DNA from: SIG701 sp045123975
GTDB taxonomy: Bacteria; Bacillota; Clostridia; Oscillospirales; CAG-272
DNA: 48,034 bases
Reading direction: 5' to 3'
Assembly: GCA_045123975.1 (NCBI GenBank)
Contig: JBGVKV010000007.1
Span: 1-48,034, forward strand
The position numbers and the translations under genes were made by a program. Of this stretch, positions 24,719 through 32,075 are shown one piece after another; position 1 is the stretch's first letter, and each line of letters begins with the position of its first letter. The notes under the pieces were generated by a model. That model was not told the DNA's origin, did not search any database, and saw nothing but the letters and a program-made list of their open reading frames with translations.

Positions 24719-26468
24719 AAATATCCTCCACGATCTGTCCGTTTTCATCAACGTAGAAGCATTTTGTGCCGTAGACCTTGCCTTTGTTCGTTATATAACA
24801 GTCAAAGGCAGTCTGGGTTTCACCGCCGGCATCCGTGGCAATCACGCGCATGAAGTACTGGCCTGCCTCAGGCAGCTGGAACTCCGTTGTGGGAATCCGC
24901 AGCCCGGTCTTTTTCACGATTGGATTCGAAAAGGTATACTCATCTGCCAGTTCAAAGGAATACGTCACCGTCTCCGCATCAAACGTATAGGCGGTATCCC
25001 ACTGCACGCTGACAGTTTGTTCTTTGGCCTCGGGAACACCGATATAAAACGGCATGGGCTTTTCGTAGGACTGCTTGTAAACAGCATAATTGTTCTTCAC
25101 TTCCTCCACCAGAGAAGAAGCGACATAATCGTACTGTGCCGAAGTCAACGGTACGTGCTTTTTGTCAGGGCCGGAATACACGTAGGGCTTTAACAGTGCG
25201 GAATAGGTTTCCGCATAGGCTTCCAGCCGTCCATCCGTCAATTTTGCGTAAAGTGCATCTACCGCTTCCGACAATGCGTTACGGTAAAGCTCGGTCTGCA
25301 GACATCTTTGGAAAAGTACGTTTCCCCAGTAGTTGCTGACACCCCGCTCCCACTCGGCGTAATCACTTCTGCTGTGCAGAATATGCTCCGCTTCTTTGAA
25401 GGAGCCGTCCAGATCCCATGGTAATATATACCACCGCTCACTGTTGAGAGGACTGTATATGTAGAAGTTTCGGTTCTGCGTATCCACGTTTCCGATAAGC
25501 AGCTGAAACGCCATCCAATACGCCATATTTTCAACGTCAAAATTCTCTGCCAATATGGTTTCCATCGGAATGGAATAATCGTTGATCCTCTCCAACAGGC
25601 GTATCAGCTTCGTATGGTCGTCATCGCCCTTCACCTCAAGGATTTTCTCAAATGCCGTCAGATTGTAAGCGGGATCGTCCTTGAGAAGGACGGTATCTTC
25701 GTAGCGATAAAACTCGCAAAGGTTTATTTTGTACAGATGTCCCTTCTTGTCCAGTCCATGCCGCTCAAGGGCTGTCTTGTTCAGCTGCTCCACCTGCGTA
25801 TAGATACCGTAGTCCTCGAATTTGGCATCGGGACCGGCCGTTGTATCCTTCACGTACAGGCGGACGAACGTGGTGCGCAGACTCATCAGCTCATCGATCT
25901 CGGAAAGGAGATCGAAGCCCAGCTTATTGCGGAAGCGAAGTCCGTCGGTCTGATGCTTGTTCAGCGCGATGGTCTGCTGACCACGCCAATCGCCCTTGTT
26001 GTCCTTGATGCTGATCTTATAATTTTTCTGGGAATTCTTACTGGACGTCTGACCGCGAATCTGCACGGTACAGTTGGGAGCCACCTGGCCGTAGCCAAGC
26101 TCCCCCGGGATGAGGCCGTTTTCGTCCCCTACCTGGATGAGGCCGGCTACCTTATAACGCTCCACTCCCATCTCTTCATAATCGTACACCGAATAGGTAT
26201 TGATTTCTTCCCAGGTGTGATCGGTATTCTCCGCGGAATTGCCCATGGAAACCGTAAGATACATCGTTACGATCTCCGTGTTGTCCTGATTTTCATAAAT
26301 CAGATTCTTATCACGGATATGGATACTCTCCCCTGTCTGTATATCGTCTTTTTCAATGATTGTGCCAAGATTGCTGTTTATCGCAGGCTCAATCACATCG
26401 CTGCATCCACCAAGGCAAAGCGCAAAGAGAATGCCTGCACATATAAGAGTGACGGATTTCCTTATCAT
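24705..26468 (-). CDS. CotH kinase family lipoprotein
   Basis: A 587-residue lipoprotein (lipobox LGGC, Cys22) with a CotH kinase-like domain (about 140-440): IRGQTSSKNSQKNYKI, NKHQTDGLRFRNKLGFDLL, YGIYTQVEQLNKTAL, HLYKINLCEFYRY and the metal-binding block ILPWDLDGSFKEAEH. A C-terminal fibronectin-III-like module (about 480-570) follows. It probably phosphorylates or otherwise modifies a surface component outside the membrane. Its ATG overlaps the pelG stop (ATGA) and its 3' end overlaps the VTC gene, so it is tied to the polysaccharide machinery at the translational level. It is a distinct paralogue of the fusion protein at 17441, with low similarity outside the core motifs. Confidence 0.88.
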   Translation of the reverse strand: MIRKSVTLICAGILFALCLGGCSDVIEPAINSNLGTIIEKDDIQTGESIHIRDKNLIYENQDNTEIVTMYLTVSMGNSAENTDHTWEEINTYSVYDYEEMGVERYKVAGLIQVGDENGLIPGELGYGQVAPNCTVQIRGQTSSKNSQKNYKISIKDNKGDWRGQQTIALNKHQTDGLRFRNKLGFDLLSEIDELMSLRTTFVRLYVKDTTAGPDAKFEDYGIYTQVEQLNKTALERHGLDKKGHLYKINLCEFYRYEDTVLLKDDPAYNLTAFEKILEVKGDDDHTKLIRLLERINDYSIPMETILAENFDVENMAYWMAFQLLIGNVDTQNRNFYIYSPLNSERWYILPWDLDGSFKEAEHILHSRSDYAEWERGVSNYWGNVLFQRCLQTELYRNALSEAVDALYAKLTDGRLEAYAETYSALLKPYVYSGPDKKHVPLTSAQYDYVASSLVEEVKNNYAVYKQSYEKPMPFYIGVPEAKEQTVSVQWDTAYTFDAETVTYSFELADEYTFSNPIVKKTGLRIPTTEFQLPEAGQYFMRVIATDAGGETQTAFDCYITNKGKVYGTKCFYVDENGQIVEDIYVEK

Positions 26469-27922
26469 TTTTTATGTCCCTCCAGTGTGTCTTCCAAAAA
26501 CTCGCCAAGTCTTGTAAATATACCCGATCGGTCCTCGCTTACAAGAGGCTGTACGGACAAAATATAGTAGGGCAAACGTTTCAGAAAGTAATTCAAACGA
26601 ATAACGGCTGCCGTGGCGAATACCAGCGCGGCCAGCAAAAAACCAAATCCGTAGTAGAGATTGGGAAAGAACAGGGAGACAACCGTAAATGACAACGATG
26701 TCACGGCAAATATCCCACTGGTTACAAAGGCACCCGCATAATCCGTGAGATAAAGCTGTATGAGAAACAGCATATTGCCGATAGCGTAAATGCCGTAGCC
26801 GACACAAAGCGTGCGGAAATATCCGCGCATAATCTCATTAAAGCCAAGCGGCAGCAGTTCCAATACGTATCCACCCAGAGCGATCACCACAGCTGTAAAC
26901 AGAAGCTGCTTCAGTGCCGTATAAAACAGCTCCGTCTTCAGCGTGCCGATCATTTCCTTCTCGGCTTGCTTTATGTTGTCGATGGTACCTTTGTCGTTGT
27001 AAAGACTGTAATGGTTGCGGTATTTGGGATAAAAATTCACCTCTACCGACACAACGAAATTCACCGTGGTCATAAGAGCCGTCATAAAGGCAAGTAGGGC
27101 AGGCACGTCATACCAAGGCGCACTGTAAAACAATCCGTGTACCCGCACGCCGATATCCGAGAACCACATAATTACGATATGGGAAAACATTCCGATATTC
27201 ATAAAGAGTCCGGAAAGGGCCAAAGGCCAAAAGCAATCCACCCATTTCAGGAAAGAAAAGGCACCCAGCGATGTATGGGGGAAATAGCGGTGCAGCAGAA
27301 TCACGTCCCACACAAGCATAACACCGTATCCCAGCGTCACCGCGAACAGCATGGCTTCCACGACGGGCAAACCCAGCCACAAAAGCAACGCCCCCATCAG
27401 CAGGCTTACCGCAACGGATGTAAGAAATGAGAGGAAGATTCCCTTATAGTCCTTGATTGCCGACAGAAAACCCATCGCATTCCACACGATGACAAGCTCA
27501 TTGAAAAGTATAAAGCACAGTATTCCCTGAGCAGGCGTCGCACCGGAAAAGCCAAGGAAAACGCCGTACAAAACGCTTCCGATGGCCATCATCAAAACCG
27601 TCGATCCCCAGAACGCGGGAAGTACCGCCCCTTTCTTTTCCTCAAACAGCATATCGGCCACGAATCTTGTGACCACCATGGAAAAGAAAGACGTCACCGA
27701 AACGGAGGCAAGCAGCGTGTAGGTGATCATGCAAACAAGCACTTCCCGTGTATGAAGATCGGTCTTCGCAATCCCGCAAAGCGTGGTAATACCAAGCAGC
27801 AGCAAAACGCCCAGAAGCATAGGTCCCGTGCAAATGACTGCCGCATATCCGTACGCCTTGGCGGAGTTCAAGACACCTTTTTTGGCAAATAACTTTTTCA
27901 ATTCGAAACCGATCCCGGCCAT
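26465..27922 (-). CDS. pelG: PelG, Pel exopolysaccharide flippase-like transporter
   Basis: A 485-residue integral membrane protein with about 12 helices, of the PelG family within the MOP/Wzx-like exporters. It begins MAGIGFELKKLFAKKG, the PelG N-terminal signature, and continues with CTGPMLLGVLLLLG, while SAPWYDVPALLAF and VEVNFYPKYRNHYS match conserved PelG blocks. It moves the growing or completed amino-sugar polymer across the cytoplasmic membrane together with PelD, PelE and PelF. It overlaps pelF by 25 bases. Full length; no unusual residues seen. Confidence 0.94.
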   Translation of the reverse strand: MAGIGFELKKLFAKKGVLNSAKAYGYAAVICTGPMLLGVLLLLGITTLCGIAKTDLHTREVLVCMITYTLLASVSVTSFFSMVVTRFVADMLFEEKKGAVLPAFWGSTVLMMAIGSVLYGVFLGFSGATPAQGILCFILFNELVIVWNAMGFLSAIKDYKGIFLSFLTSVAVSLLMGALLLWLGLPVVEAMLFAVTLGYGVMLVWDVILLHRYFPHTSLGAFSFLKWVDCFWPLALSGLFMNIGMFSHIVIMWFSDIGVRVHGLFYSAPWYDVPALLAFMTALMTTVNFVVSVEVNFYPKYRNHYSLYNDKGTIDNIKQAEKEMIGTLKTELFYTALKQLLFTAVVIALGGYVLELLPLGFNEIMRGYFRTLCVGYGIYAIGNMLFLIQLYLTDYAGAFVTSGIFAVTSLSFTVVSLFFPNLYYGFGFLLAALVFATAAVIRLNYFLKRLPYYILSVQPLVSEDRSGIFTRLGEFLEDTLEGHKK

Positions 27923-29328
27923 TCGTTTTCCACCTCTTTATAGAGATCCCTGTATTTGGTGAGCATTATATTGTAGCGAAAATGCTCGTACGCGCGTTTT
28001 TGTCCGATTTCGCCCATCTTCAGGCGCAATTCTCTGGATTCACACAAAAGCTCCATAGCATCCGCCAGCTTTTCACGCTGCATGGGCGGCGCAAAATACC
28101 CGGCCTTTCCCAGCGCATCGCCGGGCTTTCCGTTGAGAAGTTCACTGCAGCATCCCACGTCCGTCGTCACCGCAGGACGCCTTGCCGCAAAAGATTCAAG
28201 CACGGACAGCGGCTGCCCCTCGGAAATGCTTGTCAGAAGCGTAAAGTCCAGTTTTTCAAAATACTCAATGATGTTCACACGTCCTGTGAAGATGATCTTA
28301 TCCTCCAGATTCAGCTGTTTAACAAGCGCATAACATTCCTCGGCATATTCCGGATCGTCCACACCACCCATGATATGGAGACGCACGTTATCTTTTCTGG
28401 CACACAGCTCAAAAAAGGCGTAGATCATCGTTTTGATATCCTTGATCGGTGCCAGACGGACAACCGCACCGATATCCACCATACCGTCATCCTCTTTCAG
28501 CGGTATATCGCACAGCCGCTCGTAGCTGATACCGTTTTCTATGACTCTGCATTTGGATGCGTCGCATCCCATATCGATCTGTGTATGCATAGCCCTTGTA
28601 AACAGCGAGGTGACGCGAAACGCCCTCTTGTAGGTCAAGTCGGAGAGCATATAGAAGAAATCAATCCAGTGGGGCTTGAACGCTCTCGCTACCCACTTGG
28701 CACGGATGATCTCCTCTTCTCTTTCTCTTGTATAAATGCCGTGCTCCGTGAGAAGCATGGGCTTTTTCTTAATATAAGCCGCCATGGACGCAAGCAGTCC
28801 GCCATATCCCGTACAGATAGCATGATAGCAGTCCGCATCCGGTATCTTCGATCCCAACAGGTAAAGCACCGGCAAAAGGCGGGATCGCACGGAATGGAAT
28901 GTGTCGGAAAAAGCGATAAACGGGAAATCCTTTCGGCAGGTTTCCGTCAGGATCTCAAGAAAGCTTTCGCTTTTGAGATAGGCCATCGGATTGATCCGCT
29001 TCACCTGGTACATCTCAAAAAGAAGATCCCAATCCGGCTTATCCGAGGAAACGAGTCGGCGAAGAGCCTCCTTTTCCTTTTCGGTAAAGCTGTGGTTAAA
29101 GATGCCGGAATCCTTCACGCGCAAAGCATCGTCCAGAAACACCTGCTCCACCTGGACCACATTTTCCGGCAGAGTATAGACAAACTTATCCCTGTCCTCT
29201 GCCTTGGCACCGATTACCCAAAGCACAAATTCATGCTCAGGCATCTCGGTTATATATTGATGCATCCAAGTGGAAACGCCGCCGTTGACGTACGGATAAC
29301 AGCCTTCCAAAACCAAACAGATCCTCAC
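27898..29328 (-). CDS. pelF: PelF, Pel exopolysaccharide glycosyltransferase
   Basis: A 476-residue GT4-family glycosyltransferase that builds the Pel polymer, probably from UDP-GlcNAc/UDP-GalNAc. The start RICLVLEGCYPYVNGGVSTWMH is the PelF hallmark. The C-terminal Rossmann half contains VIENGISYERL, IGAVVRLAPIKDIKTMIYA, HIMGGVDDPEY and the E-x7-E donor site SEGQPLSVLESFAARRPAV. It is cytoplasmic and works at the PelD-PelE-PelG membrane complex. Translation begins with GTG at 29328-29326 after TAGGAG. Nine bases separate it from the deacetylase gene upstream. Confidence 0.95.
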   Translation of the reverse strand: MRICLVLEGCYPYVNGGVSTWMHQYITEMPEHEFVLWVIGAKAEDRDKFVYTLPENVVQVEQVFLDDALRVKDSGIFNHSFTEKEKEALRRLVSSDKPDWDLLFEMYQVKRINPMAYLKSESFLEILTETCRKDFPFIAFSDTFHSVRSRLLPVLYLLGSKIPDADCYHAICTGYGGLLASMAAYIKKKPMLLTEHGIYTREREEEIIRAKWVARAFKPHWIDFFYMLSDLTYKRAFRVTSLFTRAMHTQIDMGCDASKCRVIENGISYERLCDIPLKEDDGMVDIGAVVRLAPIKDIKTMIYAFFELCARKDNVRLHIMGGVDDPEYAEECYALVKQLNLEDKIIFTGRVNIIEYFEKLDFTLLTSISEGQPLSVLESFAARRPAVTTDVGCCSELLNGKPGDALGKAGYFAPPMQREKLADAMELLCESRELRLKMGEIGQKRAYEHFRYNIMLTKYRDLYKEVENEWPGSVSN

Positions 29329-29337
29329 GATATACTC

Positions 29338-31197
29338 CTATTTCAATGTAATGTCAACCACGTTCTCCGTCGCCGAAAGCAAATACAGTCCGCCCGTCAG
29401 GTGCACAAGCGTTCCGCCCTGCACGTCGCCGGGCACTTTTTCATTAAAACGCACGAGAAGCTGTGCCTCATCGTAAAAATTATCAATCGTTATTCTCACA
29501 ACGTCCTCGTCCACCGCAGTGTGCGGCGCGACAGCAACGTATCTCTGCACAGCGGCAGAGGCTTCCGAACCGGTCATATTCCGAAGTCCGGACGCAGAGG
29601 AATACAGCCATGTCAGATAGCCGTCAAAGCGGCGCTTCATTTCCGTCCAGCCAAGCTCCGCACCGCGCTCAGGGTCCAAAGCATCGTCGGGGTGCGTAAA
29701 GTGGGAATTGACAAAATGCATATTCAGCTCCGAAACGGAGGCAATATTCAAAAAGTCATCCATAATGAAACCGTACACAATACGGGGCTCGTCAACGACG
29801 CCGTTTTTGTTCACGTCGAATTCCTGCATACAGCCGAAGCCCAACTCCTCATCGGCGGCATCATCAAAGTAAATGCCGGAGATGGTTTTTATATGGGGAT
29901 ACTCCTCCAGCAAGAACGCCCGTCCCTCCTCAGACAACAGATTGGACGGCGGAACGTACAAGGAAAACTCGGTGTCGGAGAAAAGAGACTCACACAGTGC
30001 CACAAGCTCGTCAAACGCGGCTTTCATGGCTGCTTCGGACTTCCAGGTTTTGTAGTCGTAGTTTTCGTTATACTTTCGGTTGCCCAGCACAAGCGGCTGA
30101 TGGTTGTAGCCGTGATAGCCAAGCTCGCCGCCCTTTCGGAGAATCATATTACCGAAATTCAGAAACGTACCGGTGTCGGGCAGCGCATCGGTGGTTCCGT
30201 CCACGGAATCGTCATAGGACTCGATGGCAAGACCGGTATATTTCAGCCCGAATTTGTCGGCGAAGTTCATCATATCCGGCCACCAGATGTTGATGTAGAA
30301 ATCCCGGATCGTCGTATGATAATCCCGCTGGATGTACTCGCTGTTTCCGCTGGGAATCTGGGACGGGAAATCATCCAGATAGAAGGTAGAGGCGTTAATG
30401 ACGGGATAGACGCACACATCGGCAAGAAGGCTGTAGGAAGCCGCATAAAAGCCTCGCACCGATTTATCGTATATACCGATATTATCAATGACGAACACGC
30501 CTTCTCCGTAATCGGCACGCCATACAAGCGGCACACCGTCCTCGGTATTGGCAGTTGCGTAAACCGTTGTGGTTTCCTTGGCAAGCACTGCCGTTCTCGC
30601 TGATTCAAAGGGATCCGGTATGGCAAAAGCCCGACCGCCGCCGATCATAAAACCGTCATGCAGATATATACTCTCCACCGTATAGTAACTCGGCGCAAGC
30701 GCATCGATACCGATCATTTGCGCAATTGCGGAAGAATGCGCATTGGTTTCCAAGGTCAATGGAAACCACGCAGCTCCGCCATCATGCACCCATTCACAAA
30801 GAGTCATCACCTCGTCTCCCATAGGAGCAAGGTCGGTGAGCAAAACAATAACCTCCGAAAACGCGTCAAAGGCAGGCATTTTTTCCGTAGCAAGATCCCT
30901 TACCGTATACCCAACCTTCATATCATCCAGAATCACGCAGAACTGCGCGTAGGCAATATTGGAGGACTCGTCCCGGCTGTCTCGCAAAAGGAGCGCCCTT
31001 TCGGGAAGAGTGGCACATACTTCCTCTTTTGTAAAAATACTCTCCCGGGGCAGCATCTCCAGCCCTCTTTCATAACGGTTCGTGCGGATACCGCTCAATT
31101 CTACGAACAGTATGAAGGCAATAACCGTAAACACAAGCAAAATAACAAGGATTCCCTTAAAACTGAATTTACGGAACCGATGTATCAGTTCGCCCAA
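29338..31197 (-). CDS. PelA-type polysaccharide deacetylase, DUF2194-like, membrane-anchored
   Basis: A 619-residue protein with one N-terminal helix (about 13-32) and a large external part. The first half (about 45-260) has a Rossmann-like look (VIVLLTDLAP, GEGVFVIDNIG) as in PelA and DUF2194 proteins; the second half is a carbohydrate-esterase-4-like deacetylase: STFYLDDFPS (Asp275, Asp276), GELGYHGYNHQP (His362-x3-His366, metal ligands), SLYVPPSNLLS and a late HFVNSHFTHPDD. It lacks the glycoside hydrolase domain of Pseudomonas PelA, which agrees with the shortened PelA of Gram-positive pel loci. It would deacetylate the polymer outside the cell. A TTG at 31197 is the only plausible start; GGAGG lies 10 bases upstream, within pelE. 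Confidence 0.85.
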   Translation of the reverse strand: MGELIHRFRKFSFKGILVILLVFTVIAFILFVELSGIRTNRYERGLEMLPRESIFTKEEVCATLPERALLLRDSRDESSNIAYAQFCVILDDMKVGYTVRDLATEKMPAFDAFSEVIVLLTDLAPMGDEVMTLCEWVHDGGAAWFPLTLETNAHSSAIAQMIGIDALAPSYYTVESIYLHDGFMIGGGRAFAIPDPFESARTAVLAKETTTVYATANTEDGVPLVWRADYGEGVFVIDNIGIYDKSVRGFYAASYSLLADVCVYPVINASTFYLDDFPSQIPSGNSEYIQRDYHTTIRDFYINIWWPDMMNFADKFGLKYTGLAIESYDDSVDGTTDALPDTGTFLNFGNMILRKGGELGYHGYNHQPLVLGNRKYNENYDYKTWKSEAAMKAAFDELVALCESLFSDTEFSLYVPPSNLLSEEGRAFLLEEYPHIKTISGIYFDDAADEELGFGCMQEFDVNKNGVVDEPRIVYGFIMDDFLNIASVSELNMHFVNSHFTHPDDALDPERGAELGWTEMKRRFDGYLTWLYSSASGLRNMTGSEASAAVQRYVAVAPHTAVDEDVVRITIDNFYDEAQLLVRFNEKVPGDVQGGTLVHLTGGLYLLSATENVVDITLK

Positions 31198-32063
31198 AAC
31201 GCAATCGCCTCCTTTGTTTTCGACGACAAGTACACGTGGCTGTTTTCTGTCTGAGTGATGAATTCCCGGATCTCCTCACCCTTGCGCACAGAGGCAAGAT
31301 ACTGAAGGCGTAAAAGAATATATTCTTCCGAGTCCGGCCATTTTTCACCCATAACCCCGATAACTTCACCGGCGTCATCAAAATTTTTCCGTTTCAGCTC
31401 GTTTTCCGCAAGGCGTGCATAATCCTCGATATTGTCACATGCCTGGATTTTGTCGCGCATCAGCTGAGAAAACAGCTGCCGATTCATAACCTCCACCTGT
31501 CCCTGCATCAAATTCTGGGACAGACAGCTCCACAGAAAGTCGCAATACTCTGCAAGGACTTCCCTGTTATCCGGATCGGCGGCATGAGCCGCCTCCAATT
31601 TCTGGAGCATGTAATCGTTTTCCTTGGATAATTCCACCATGGCAGTAACGGCATAGTGAACAACCTCTGTATCCTCGTTGTTTCCCGCTTTCTGCAGAAA
31701 CTCCACGTAATCGCCCGGATTGTCGTTCAGTACGTCCATAATGAGCGAGCGCCGCTCTCTTGCAGAATTGATAAGGAGAGCCTCTTCAATAGGCACGGTC
31801 ATATCCGTCCTCTTGTCATCCACCGTTACACTACGGTACAACTCCGATTCAAGCTTCAGCTTTTCCACGCCTATCTCCGCACAATCCTCGGGGTTGAACC
31901 CGAGTCGGAAATGCAGAACCAGCACGATCAGCACGCCCCAGAACGGAAGAAGCAGTGCAACAAAAAACATATATTTATGTACCGAAAGAACTCGGAACAA
32001 GATTCCGACAAGCACAAGCAGACATACAAATATATGTACTGCCGCAAGTATCAGGTAGATCAT
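31185..32063 (-). CDS. pelE: PelE-like membrane TPR protein
   Basis: A 292-residue protein with two N-terminal helices (about 3-24 and 30-52) joined by a short loop, then a soluble alpha-helical region (about 95-290) with tetratricopeptide-like pairs such as AADPDNREVLAEYCDFLW and FDDAGEVIGVMGEKWPDSEEYILLRLQYL. This layout and its place between pelD and the deacetylase gene are those of PelE, a scaffold that links PelD to PelF and PelG. Sequence conservation in PelE is low, so the call rests on topology and order. It follows pelD by 12 bases and overlaps the next gene by 13. Confidence 0.82.
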   Translation of the reverse strand: MIYLILAAVHIFVCLLVLVGILFRVLSVHKYMFFVALLLPFWGVLIVLVLHFRLGFNPEDCAEIGVEKLKLESELYRSVTVDDKRTDMTVPIEEALLINSARERRSLIMDVLNDNPGDYVEFLQKAGNNEDTEVVHYAVTAMVELSKENDYMLQKLEAAHAADPDNREVLAEYCDFLWSCLSQNLMQGQVEVMNRQLFSQLMRDKIQACDNIEDYARLAENELKRKNFDDAGEVIGVMGEKWPDSEEYILLRLQYLASVRKGEEIREFITQTENSHVYLSSKTKEAIAFWAN

Positions 32064-32075
32064 AATTTGCCTTTC

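Noticed and set aside
27982..30603. Very long plus-strand open frame (873 codons) opposite pelF and the deacetylase gene
   Set aside because: Its translation has no recognisable domain and it is a mirror of the codon bias of the genuine minus-strand genes, which carry clear family motifs.
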